NCBI RefSeq assembly: GCF_002240565.1
Contig: NZ_MZMO01000002.1
Coordinates: 1-64,000, forward strand
Direction: 5' to 3'
Origin: Clavibacter michiganensis subsp. insidiosus
GTDB lineage: Bacteria > Actinomycetota > Actinomycetes > Actinomycetales > Microbacteriaceae
DNA length: 64,000 nt
Shown: positions 57,541 through 64,000 of the stretch, one piece after another
How the letters are laid out: the number at the start of each line of letters is the position of its first letter
How positions within the stretch are numbered: position 1 is the first letter of the stretch
Position numbers and translations under genes: made by a program
The notes under the pieces: model-generated
What the model was told of the DNA's origin: nothing
Database searches by the model: none
Seen by the model: the letters and a program-made list of their open reading frames with translations, nothing else

Positions 57541-58083
57541 CTACGCTAGGCGCTCATCCGTCAGGACAAAGGGCTTGATCGCTTTGTTGATCAACACCCA
57601 AATCTTTTTGTTTTCTCTCGTAGAGGGTTCGTGGCGACTGTTGAACATATCAAGCAGGAACTTGTAATCGTTCTCCCCGTTGCCCCGATTGTATTCATTC
57701 GAGGGAAAGGCTCCATTTTCCCACAAGTCCGCAAGCAGTGCGCGTGTAAAATACTCGCCCGCGAGAGTAACGCGCATGCCGCCTTCAAATGCTGACCGCA
57801 GTTCGAAGAGACCCCGGAGGACAGACACATCTGCCGTTAGCTCGGCAACCTCGAAGAGGTCCACGCACACGCTTCCGATTGGAAATAGGGACTGTCGGGT
57901 ATGTAGGTTATTGATCGTGTAGAGATAGACAAGTCCGGTTTTGCCACACACACATACTCCGCGCCCGGCCGGATCGTTCTCAAGGCCGGTCACGTACCAC
58001 TCCTCGACAGCCTGCGCCCACGTGTGTGACCTCGATGATGCGAGCACGGCCCTCCGCAACGTCTCAAAATTGTGACTGGCCAT
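57541..58083 (-). CDS. Protein with zinc-knuckle-like domain
   Basis: CAGGAGAGG lies before the ATG. The 180-aa product has CVCGKTGLVYLYTINNLHT followed by PIGSVCVDLF, a Cys-X-Cys...Cys layout that probably binds zinc and is common in phage and plasmid proteins of unknown role. The C-terminal half is helical and basic (NKKIWVLINKAIKPF). The gene is clearly less GC-rich than its neighbours, suggesting recent import. Confidence 0.65.
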   Translation of the reverse strand: MASHNFETLRRAVLASSRSHTWAQAVEEWYVTGLENDPAGRGVCVCGKTGLVYLYTINNLHTRQSLFPIGSVCVDLFEVAELTADVSVLRGLFELRSAFEGGMRVTLAGEYFTRALLADLWENGAFPSNEYNRGNGENDYKFLLDMFNSRHEPSTRENKKIWVLINKAIKPFVLTDERLA

Positions 58084-58223
58084 CTGCCTCTCCTGTAAGA
58101 AACCTAGTGCTCCCGGTGCGTTTTTAGAAGACCCACGGACCGCCAGTGGTGACGCTCTGTTCATCGGCCGCCACCGCGCGCTTCCGCGATACGCGCGCAG
58201 GCGATCGTCCGAACGGGCCCGGC

Positions 58224-58634
58224 TTACGCGTTGTTGAGGTCGCTGAGAACATCGGCGGCGAGTGCTTTCCAGTCGTCGCTGGTGAGTCCGCCGCCAATGA
58301 CGGATGCCGCCCACTGGACGTCCTCGTATTGGCGCTCGGACCAGCCCGGTTGTCGATCTACTACGCGGAGCATGGCTCTGGGGGTTTCCCAGAAGAACGC
58401 GAACGTGCTCTTTCGCACATCTGCTCGCATAAGTGCGCGTGTGCCGTCCCTGGACCTGCGCAGTTCGGCGTTCAGTGCAGGGAACGAGCTTGCGTGCGAC
58501 CATGCGCTATACGCGCTCGCCACCGCTAGATCGAGGGAGGTCTTGCTGTAGGAAAATTCTCGGTGTCCGTTGAGGATCATGCCGAGGGCGAGGCCCTCGG
58601 AGAAGCTGTTGCGCTGCTGAGTCGGAGATTGCAT
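58224..58634 (-). CDS. Hypothetical protein
   Basis: GAGG stands close to the ATG. The 136-aa product is helical (LDLAVASAYSAWSHASSF; YEDVQWAASVIGGGL; WKALAADVLSDLNN). No family was recognised. It is the last gene before dif-like site S3. Confidence 0.6.
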   Translation of the reverse strand: MQSPTQQRNSFSEGLALGMILNGHREFSYSKTSLDLAVASAYSAWSHASSFPALNAELRRSRDGTRALMRADVRKSTFAFFWETPRAMLRVVDRQPGWSERQYEDVQWAASVIGGGLTSDDWKALAADVLSDLNNA

Positions 58635-58708
58635 GCCTCATCCTGGGCTGTGCAGACTGCCGGGACCAGTACCCGAGGAGGGGTCACAGATCACCCGGGG
58701 CAGCCGTG

Positions 58709-58743
58709 ACATGACATAAGGTACATTAAAGGTTATCGGCGCT
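58709..58743 (-). other. dif-like site S3 with expanded spacer
   Basis: Read on the - strand: arm AGCGCCGATAA, 13-base spacer CCTTTAATGTACC, arm TTATGTCATGT. The arms match site S2 and the first six spacer bases are the same; seven extra bases have been inserted. Such a site might be inactive, or a scar of faulty recombination. The homology with 3.6 kb starts here. Confidence 0.55.
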
Positions 58744-58756
58744 CAGGTCGAGGAGT

Positions 58757-59001
58757 CGACAGGGTCGCTGGACGCCGTTCATCGCAAGCAGCTCGCGACC
58801 GACTTCAACAACCTCCAGGCTGTCGGTGGGCCGACGAACGCGGCGAAGTCGGATCTGGGGCCGGCAACGTGCCTTCCACCGACTGCCTGGTATGACTGTC
58901 TGTACGTCACCCGATTCGCGTACCTTCTGAGCATGTCCGAGCTCACGATCGACGACGCCGACCGCGCCGCGATCGACCGCACGCTGGGCTCCTGCTCGTG
59001 A
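58757..59001 (+). pseudogene. 3' fragment of HNH nuclease gene, copy 2
   Basis: Uninterrupted frame matching the last 80 residues of the HNH protein (LATDFNNLQAVGGPTNAAKS; DCLYVTRFAYLL; IDRTLGSC). It is closer to the intact gene than the fragment at 3657 and has no start or catalytic part. Confidence 0.85.
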
Positions 59002-59020
59002 CCCACCGGAGGATCCGGTG

Positions 59021-59539
59021 ATGGCGACGGTCTCGACCGTGCCCCCGGCGATCGAGGGGCTGCCGCGCGCGGGCGTCGTGGACGCTTTGCGGATCGCGTG
59101 GTGGATGCGCCGTGGCTTCTGGCATGGCTTCCAGCACTCCCGCGGAGCTGCGCGCGTCGTGGCGCTCTACCTCGCTGTCGCGTGGTGGGTGCTCAGCCCG
59201 CTCATCGTCGTGCTCCAGGTCGTCCTGGTCACGTGCCCGTGGACGCGGTACTACCTCAGCCCCGAGCGCGACGTCGTGCTCGCGCTGTTCGGGACCCGCA
59301 CCGGGTGGCACATCGGCGACCACATCGCGGCGGCACCAGGAACGGGCCGCGGCCGCGCGCTGCGCGTCCTCCTGCTGCCCGAGCTGCTGCCCGTCGCGGA
59401 CGCCCGGCGCGTGACGATCCACGCGACGGCCGCGTCACCCGAGCTGGCCGCGCTCTACATGGCTGAGCTCCCGGGCCTGGTCGACGTCGGCGGAGGCATG
59501 TTCCGCGGCCGTCGTCTCCGCCGGCCCCCGGCTGCCTGA
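59021..59539 (+). CDS. Membrane-anchored protein with GNAT-like C-terminal half, copy 2
   Basis: 172 aa, differing from the copy at 3922-4440 at only a few positions (for example GFQHSRGAARV and VLLLPELL). Same membrane segment, same GTGRGRAL, same ribosome-binding site GGAGG, and same 105-bp overlap with the opposing gene. Confidence 0.75.
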   Translation: MATVSTVPPAIEGLPRAGVVDALRIAWWMRRGFWHGFQHSRGAARVVALYLAVAWWVLSPLIVVLQVVLVTCPWTRYYLSPERDVVLALFGTRTGWHIGDHIAAAPGTGRGRALRVLLLPELLPVADARRVTIHATAASPELAALYMAELPGLVDVGGGMFRGRRLRRPPAA

Positions 59540-59842
59540 GCGCGCTCGCGCCGCGAACGCGATCAGCTCGGCGCTGTGCTGCACCATCCACGGCACGGCC
59601 GTGTTCAACGAGTGCTCGCGGCGGATCCAGATGCGCTGGCCCTGGTCGTTGCGGGCGTCGGCGTAGACCTCGAACGTGAACGGGTCCCCGAGCTCCGCCC
59701 GGTGCCGGATCACGTACCCGAGCACAGGACGGTCCTCGACCTGGATCCGCCAGTAGCCAGCCTCGAGATGCGCCCACGGGTGCTGTCCCGTGCTGCGCAC
59801 GAGGCTGTCGATGCCGTCGAGCTTGCTCTTGACCTTGCTCAG
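59435..59842 (-). CDS. 135-aa hypothetical protein, copy 2 (start codon CTG)
   Basis: Nearly identical to 4336-4743 in the core. The start position of copy 1 (GTG) reads CTG here, with GGAGGAG still in place. Translation from CTG would be weak, so this copy may be poorly expressed or use another start upstream. Confidence 0.6.
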   Translation of the reverse strand: MSKVKSKLDGIDSLVRSTGQHPWAHLEAGYWRIQVEDRPVLGYVIRHRAELGDPFTFEVYADARNDQGQRIWIRREHSLNTAVPWMVQHSAELIAFAARARSGSRGPAETTAAEHASADVDQARELSHVERGQLG

Positions 59843-59955
59843 CGGGGGCTCCTCCGTCGATTCGATCGAGTGGGAGCGCCCGGCCGCGCTCGTCGGCAAG
59901 CGTACGGAGATGGACCGACACGCGCTGTTGTAGAGGCCGAAGTGCGGGCGCACGA

Positions 59956-59990
59956 CGAGGCCCCTGCCGAAGTTCTCGGTAGGGGCCTCG
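59956..59990. terminator. Terminator after the 306-aa gene
   Basis: Fifteen-base arms (CGAGGCCCCTGCCGA and TCGGTAGGGGCCTCG, one mismatch) with a 5-base loop, followed on the + strand by TGTTTGGTT. It lies 17 bp past the stop of the leftward gene. Confidence 0.75.
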
Positions 59991-60006
59991 TGTTTGGTTC
60001 GAGCGG

Positions 60007-60927
60007 CTACGCGGCTTCGGTCCGGGCGGTGTTGGCGCGAGCCCACTGACGGGCGACGAAGCGCTTGTGGGCGGCCACGAGGTCGTGGTCCTTGTGGAGG
60101 GCTTCGGCCGTCACTCGTCGGATGGTGGCCCTGCCGCGCGTCAGGCCGGGCTGCTTCCCCAGTACGTCCTTCTGGGTCAGCAGCTGCTTGCCGTCGGCCA
60201 GCGTGACAGCCCGCTCGAGCTGAGCGAAGCCGAGGACGGTCGTCCCCCAGAACCGCGGAGCCGCCAGAAGCAGAGTCCGGCGGGCCCATCCATCGGGGAC
60301 CAGCAGGAGCGGCTTCCCGTTGACGACCGGCAGCGTCACTCGGGTGGCATCGTTCCAGCGCAGCCGATCCGGATCCCAGGCCTGCTTCGAGTAGGTCTCA
60401 ACGATGTGATCGCCGGCCGTGAACTCCGCGAACCTGTTCACCTGATCGGCGGTGAAGTCCGCGAGGGGCTTGAACATGATGCGCGTCGCGATGTCGGACG
60501 TGATGTCCCGATCCACTCCATCCACGAAGAGCGCGATGTCCTCGAGCTGGCGAAGCAGGCCCACGCGAACGAAGGCATCGAGGTCAGTGGTCAGTGTGTC
60601 CCAGATCACCTGGCCGATGTCATCAGCACCACCGTGACCGCTGAAGCCGAACTTGGACATCCCCAGGCGGCTCTCCCATGGCTCGCAGAAGTGCTGGAGG
60701 AGGTCGAGTCCATGAGCGCGATCGACCGGCGACGTGGAGAGCACGCACCGCGTGATCTCCTCGAAGAACGTGTCCGCGCAGCGGAGCGCCTCGGACGCGA
60801 AGGGATCCGGCGCATGACTGAGCCGGATCGCGTGGGGATCGAGGAACAGCCTGTTGTCCTTGCTGACATCGACGTCGGTGAACGGCACGGGGCCGGTGAT
60901 CTGGTAGTGATTTCGAACGGTGGCCAT
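60007..60927 (-). CDS. 306-aa hypothetical protein
   Basis: The ATG is preceded by GGGGCC and, farther up, GGAAG. The product begins YQITGPVPFTDVDVSKD and LFLDPHAIR, contains CADTFFEEITRCVLS and a helical core, then RNA/DNA-binding-like basic C-terminus (RGRATIRRV; RFVARQWARANT). No family was recognised with confidence. It lies in the accessory module between site S3 and the 149-aa gene, which read in the same direction. Confidence 0.75.
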   Translation of the reverse strand: MATVRNHYQITGPVPFTDVDVSKDNRLFLDPHAIRLSHAPDPFASEALRCADTFFEEITRCVLSTSPVDRAHGLDLLQHFCEPWESRLGMSKFGFSGHGGADDIGQVIWDTLTTDLDAFVRVGLLRQLEDIALFVDGVDRDITSDIATRIMFKPLADFTADQVNRFAEFTAGDHIVETYSKQAWDPDRLRWNDATRVTLPVVNGKPLLLVPDGWARRTLLLAAPRFWGTTVLGFAQLERAVTLADGKQLLTQKDVLGKQPGLTRGRATIRRVTAEALHKDHDLVAAHKRFVARQWARANTARTEAA

Positions 60928-61034
60928 GGCGGCCCCTTCTCTTGGGAGGAAGGGTCCAGAGGGTGCTTTCGGAGGTTGGTCCCCCTATGCTGGATGTTGA
61001 CTACTGAGTCGCATCCGGCCCTCTGGGCCCGGTG

Positions 61035-61070
61035 CTGGCCTGGTTTCGGTTGCACCCGAAACCAGGCCAG
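61035..61070. terminator. Terminator between the 149-aa and 306-aa genes
   Basis: Fifteen-base perfect arms CTGGCCTGGTTTCGG and CCGAAACCAGGCCAG with a 6-base loop, followed on the + strand by AGTCTTTT. The overlap copy is at 157-192. Confidence 0.85.
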
Positions 61071-61076
61071 AGTCTT

Positions 61077-61526
61077 TTAGGTGGCGCTCGCGTCCTCGCT
61101 TGCGCTCTCTCGTGCCTTCGCGTCCTCAGCTGCCTTGTTGCGGTTGCTGACGGCCTTCGCGCCTGGCTGGCTCGTGTCGATCATGAGCATCCCGTCCTCG
61201 ACGGTGGGGGTCCACCGATACGCGTCCGTCGTGTCCATGCCGATGTACTGCGTGAAGCGGGTGCCGGCAATCAGCCACGGGCCCTTGTCCGCCTTCTCGG
61301 GGTTGGTGACCTGTGTCCGCACGGGGTAAGCGTTCTGATTGGTGAGCGGTGCCGGTCGGAAGCCGATGAGCTTCCGCTCCGGATCCCAGAGGAGTTCGAC
61401 CCCTTCGGGCTTGCCGATCGCCTCGTAGGCGGCACGGTTGATGGACATCAAGCCGCGCTTCTGGATCGTCACAGAGGGCGTTGTCGGCGCAGGCGCTGAC
61501 CCCTTGGCGTATACCTCCCAGGGCAT
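61077..61526 (-). CDS. 149-aa hypothetical protein
   Basis: Start chosen at the ATG with GAGAGGAG four bases upstream. The first 60 residues (VTIQKRGLMSINRAAYEAIG; VELLWDPERKLIGFRPAP) form a short beta-helix domain that resembles small swapped-hairpin DNA-binding proteins in layout. The middle (GPWLIAGTRFTQYIG) and the Ala/Glu/Ser tail are not recognised. A longer start 57 bases upstream lacks a ribosome-binding site. Confidence 0.7.
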   Translation of the reverse strand: MPWEVYAKGSAPAPTTPSVTIQKRGLMSINRAAYEAIGKPEGVELLWDPERKLIGFRPAPLTNQNAYPVRTQVTNPEKADKGPWLIAGTRFTQYIGMDTTDAYRWTPTVEDGMLMIDTSQPGAKAVSNRNKAAEDAKARESASEDASAT

Positions 61527-62217
61527 TGGACTCCTCTCGATGAACCGGTACGGCTCGATCGTACCATCGAATCCCTTACGCATGCGAGGTGTTGGTTCGA
61601 GAAGGCCGACGTGGCGTCGGGGTCTCGCCCGCGGGGCGTGCAGAGTGCACGCGTCAACTACACCTGCTTAGGATCCGCACCAACATCCATGCCGCACGTC
61701 GTGTCGACACTCAAGCTCACGGCGCCGTGCTTCGCGAGTCGTCAAGTGCGCGGCGCCGTCGTCGGCGCCGACGTCCACGACGCGACTACAAGCGTGACGC
61801 GGCCGCTATGGAGCGGTGTCAACGTAGCGTGACAACGGATGTTCCGCTTAGTGAAAAAAGCTTGTTCAAGTTCACTAGTGAACTCAAGGATGCGATCAAG
61901 AATTTCAACAAGCTCGGCAATGTCAGACCGCGAATGTTGCCGACGACGGGATGTTCCTCTCTCTCTACGCGCTGCGCGCGCGAGTAGCACAGGTAGTGCC
62001 GTGCTGCACGACGACGCGTCACGCTCTACCGGACCCCATGTCGCACGACGGAGCGTCACGCCGCGTCGGGCCCCGCGGCGCTCGCATCCCCGCTTCTAGC
62101 GGGTGTCCCGCAAGCCTTGTCTTGTGAGACGCCTCGCGGGTCGTGCTCTGGCACTTCAGACCAGCCCGGGGGTTCCTGGCGGTCTGGGCGTCTGTCGCGG
62201 GAGCGTGCAGCGAGGCG
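61527..62217. other. Gene-free region with 16-bp palindrome
   Basis: No gene is supported (frames here are arginine-rich artefacts). An isolated AT-rich block at 61845-61890 contains AGTTCACTAGTGAACT, a perfect palindrome (61869-61884), likely an operator. At the right end begins the 0.9-kb duplicated unit with TCCCGCAAGCCTTGTCTTGT. Confidence 0.5.
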
Positions 62218-62820
62218 TTACGCGTAGCAGTCCAGGGCGGCGGCCATGTGCTTGTCGCTCATGTAAACGAAATCGGAGACCAGCATGCCCCCTGTTCCCG
62301 GCAGTGGGAGCGACGGGGCCGCGATGGGAAGTACGAGGACAACGGCGAGCCCGCGCGCACGCGCAGCCGCCCGGGCGTTCAGTCGATCGGCCGACTGCAC
62401 GGTCCAGTCGCGGATCACGGCCTCGTCTGCAGCTTCGATCCACGCGTCGCGGGCCTCTGTGTCAATCCATGCCTCCCCGGGGGTCGGGGTCGCGAGCACT
62501 GGGGGGATCGCGCGCGCCATCGGGCCGAGGTCCCCGGTCTCGAAGAACCTGGAGACAAGGGCCTCGCGAGAGGGCGACGCGATCGCCCACTCCAATGACT
62601 CGATCCAACGGACGGAGAGCTCGTGGACGAGGAGTGCCGCGTCGTCGGCGGGAAGGGCCGCACTCACAGGAGCGGGCGTGAGTGACTTCGGGATGGCAGT
62701 GACCTCGGAGCCGCACGCGTCTCTTGCGTACAGCAGCCGCATCAAGTGTCGGTCGTGCACGAGAGTCATTCCCTCTGTGCCCCTTCGCCCGGACGTTGTG
62801 GGGATGTGCTCGATGCGCAT
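62218..62820 (-). CDS. 200-aa hypothetical protein, copy 1
   Basis: Intact copy of the gene frameshifted at 1336-1936 and identical in protein to 6539-7141. GAGGAGA lies three bases before the ATG. See the entry at 6539 for the domain description. No function is assigned. Confidence 0.7.
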   Translation of the reverse strand: MRIEHIPTTSGRRGTEGMTLVHDRHLMRLLYARDACGSEVTAIPKSLTPAPVSAALPADDAALLVHELSVRWIESLEWAIASPSREALVSRFFETGDLGPMARAIPPVLATPTPGEAWIDTEARDAWIEAADEAVIRDWTVQSADRLNARAAARARGLAVVLVLPIAAPSLPLPGTGGMLVSDFVYMSDKHMAAALDCYA

Positions 62821-62938
62821 GGGTCTCCTCGGGTACTAGCACTGAGGGGAGGATCTTCCGCACTCAAACTCGGAAGCAGACGTATCTGTGCACAGCCCTA
62901 CGTGAGAAGTCCTCTCACGCCTTCGTCGCGTGGGCGCA

Positions 62939-63022
62939 GTCCCGCATGCCATGGGTTGTGGGACGTCCCACAACCGCTCAGAGCTTGCCGCATAGCACCG
63001 CGGCCGCGCATGTCCCGCAACC
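62939..63022. promoter_or_regulatory. GTCCCRCAACC motif array, copy 1
   Basis: Half sites GTCCCGCATGCC (62939), GGTTGTGGGAC and GTCCCACAACC (62954-62975, forming a 22-bp palindrome) and GTCCCGCAACC (63012). Spacing and symmetry suggest a multi-dimer binding site controlling the 200-aa gene or serving recombination. Confidence 0.5.
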
Positions 63023-63282
63023 GTGGCCCACAAGGGAGTGCTTAGATGGGACTGTTCAGCGTCGGTTGCGAGACAGGTATGCGTGACGACCAAGCTCAAC
63101 GAGTCCTCATTCGGCGGCACCATCGGCCCGATGGTCGTCGTCATCATCTCCGCCCCATCGACTCCGACCGCCGGTGCGCTCTGCCTCGTCGGCGGGACCA
63201 GGGCCAACGCTTCGCTGATCCGCCTGAAAGCTTGCCTCATCTGCGCTCGAATTCCGAGACAACCGCTCTCTGGCCAGGCCGC

Positions 63283-63310
63283 GTACGAAATAATAAATAT
63301 TATCAGCTAG
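63283..63310 (-). other. dif-like site S1, overlap copy
   Basis: The same site as 2398-2425, in the second copy of the terminal overlap. Confidence 0.5.
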
Positions 63311-63498
63311 CCTCTGACGCTTCGAGAGGGTCGGCTAGATGTGTCGGTGCTAATCGGACTCAAGCGGCCGCATCCCATGCTTCATCCTGCATGTGCAAAG
63401 GTCCCGTCAGTATGACGGGGCCTTATTTGGCTTGTGTATTCGGGGAGGGGGCAAATCCACTGCGGGAAGTCACACTATGGCCAGTCCCATGGACGCGA

Positions 63499-63533
63499 AG
63501 GGGGCTCGCCAGTCATTGTCCGGCGAGCCCCCT
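63499..63533. terminator. Terminator of secreted-protein gene, overlap copy
   Basis: Same hairpin as 2614-2648. Confidence 0.6.
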
Positions 63534-63556
63534 CCCTGTTCAGTGCTGCGACCGGA

Positions 63557-64000
63557 TCACCAGTGCCAGAATTGGACGGACGTCCGCGCTTGCGGGTGGA
63601 CCGCGTCCCAGAAGGAGAAGATCCGGTAGATGCCGTTGACGCTCGACATCATCTCGTCGCAGGGGCTCACCTGCTTCTTCGGGTCCGTCTCGTAGTTCGT
63701 CAGGCGAGCGAAGTCCTCGCAGGTGATCATGCGATACGAGTGCACAGCGGTGGATCCGGCGAAAGCGGATCCGTAGTACTTCCTCATGTAATCGAGCTTC
63801 GCGTCGCAGGTGCTCCCGCCGTCCTTCCGGACCACCACGGCGAGGCCCGAGCCGATCCACTCGGGATCTTCCTTCTGCGACCGGCTGTTGGAGTTGTACC
63901 AGCCGCAGACGCGCAGACCCGAGTACGAGTTCTGGTAGGGCCCCAGGTTGATGGCGGACGCCTCCAGGGGCGGTGCCGGTGCGGCGCTGACCGTCGTAAC
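63557..64000 (-). CDS. Secreted protein, 3' part (whole gene at 2672-3268)
   Basis: Same gene as 2672-3268, cut by the end of the window within the codons just after the signal peptide. It contains all four Cys of the mature protein. Confidence 0.85.
   Translation of the reverse strand, partial: VTTVSAAPAPPLEASAINLGPYQNSYSGLRVCGWYNSNSRSQKEDPEWIGSGLAVVVRKDGGSTCDAKLDYMRKYYGSAFAGSTAVHSYRMITCEDFARLTNYETDPKKQVSPCDEMMSSVNGIYRIFSFWDAVHPQARTSVQFWHW

Larger units (their letters stand above)
62110..63024. repeat. About 0.9-kb duplicated unit, copy 1
   Basis: Near-identical to 6437-7350. It spans the 200-aa gene and its upstream motif array. Divergence between the copies is concentrated at the ends, around the direct-repeat motifs. 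Confidence 0.8.
60879..64000. repeat. Terminal overlap, second copy
   Basis: This is the better version of the first 3,115 bases. Here the 149-aa and 200-aa genes are intact, whereas in the first copy they are frameshifted. It stops inside the secreted-protein gene, whose full copy lies at 2672-3268. Confidence 0.95.

Noticed and set aside
61589..61987. + strand frame with a protein-like stretch (FTSELKDAIKNFNKL)
   Set aside because: Most of the frame is arginine runs, it has no start signals, and the good stretch coincides with the AT-rich palindrome block read on either strand.
62836..63240. - strand frame of 134 codons upstream of the 200-aa gene (also 2014-2355)
   Set aside because: It runs through the palindrome array, has no ribosome-binding site, and its frame changes between the two overlap copies. 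Treated as non-coding.
1..64000. Phage or transposon identity for the whole window
   Set aside because: No capsid, portal, terminase, tail or transposase genes were seen. Replication, partition and a full conjugation set identify a plasmid, and the terminal repeat is better explained by circularity.

Overview
The window is the sequence of a circular conjugative plasmid from a high-GC actinobacterium, most likely a member of Microbacteriaceae or a close relative. The host assignment rests on three Lsr2 genes, an SCO6880-type type IV secretion system (T4SS), DUF4913, an actinobacterial primase-like replication protein, frequent GTG starts and 4-base GTGA/ATGA gene overlaps. No rRNA, tRNA, CRISPR array or chromosomal housekeeping gene was seen. 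The last 3,122 bases repeat the first 3,115. All seven differences are single bases missing from the first copy, most of them in or beside short homopolymers. This looks like an untrimmed long-read overlap of a circle of about 60,885 bp.

Layout. (1) 58.7-60.9 kb joined to 1-7.4 kb is a mosaic accessory region. It holds two copies of a module (HNH-nuclease remnant, membrane/GNAT-like protein, 135-aa protein), two copies of a 200-aa protein gene, a secreted protein and a DUF3800 protein. Three dif-like (XerC/XerD) sites lie at module edges. (2) 7.4-11.9 kb has lsr2 copies A and B, a serine resolvase with its probable res site, a toxin-antitoxin pair, and a broken parB fused head-on to lsr2 B. 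(3) 12.4-18.8 kb looks like a leading region, all on the + strand: a 300-bp hairpin-rich leader, an ArdC-type antirestriction protein, an SSB-like protein, HNH nucleases, and a 416-aa protein whose C-terminus matches that of the relaxase. (4) 18.9-24.9 kb has a candidate oriT, a relaxase-like protein lacking the tyrosines, and a 1,483-aa TrwC/TraA relaxase-helicase. (5) 24.9-36.7 kb on the - strand is the T4SS operon (DUF4913, coupling protein, NlpC/P60 hydrolase, ParA/MinD-like ATPase, VirB4-like ATPase, SCO6880, VirB6-like protein, pilin-like protein, DUF6668). (6) 36.8-40.1 kb is an XRE / ImmA-IrrE / seven-TM (MAB_1171c-like) / hydrolase operon just upstream of the T4SS operon and probably regulatory. 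(7) 40.3-46.2 kb carries the replication protein, a second copy of the 300-bp leader, a candidate parS, and parA with its RHH partner. (8) 46.4-58.6 kb is accessory: an RHS/YD-repeat toxin with a probable membrane immunity protein, an MFS exporter, lsr2 C, a solitary DNA methyltransferase, DUF2188, a second DUF3800 protein, a CPBP protease and several unknowns.

How it may work together. The relaxase nicks near 19.3-19.6 kb, and the coupling protein and T4SS export the strand. If the strand that enters first runs toward 12 kb, it is the template strand of the ardC-ssb-HNH operon, which suits expression from single-stranded DNA soon after entry. Lsr2 proteins would silence the foreign DNA. ParA/RHH, the resolvase, the toxin-antitoxin pair and host XerC/D would provide stability and module exchange. 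The RHS protein may give carriers a competitive effect.
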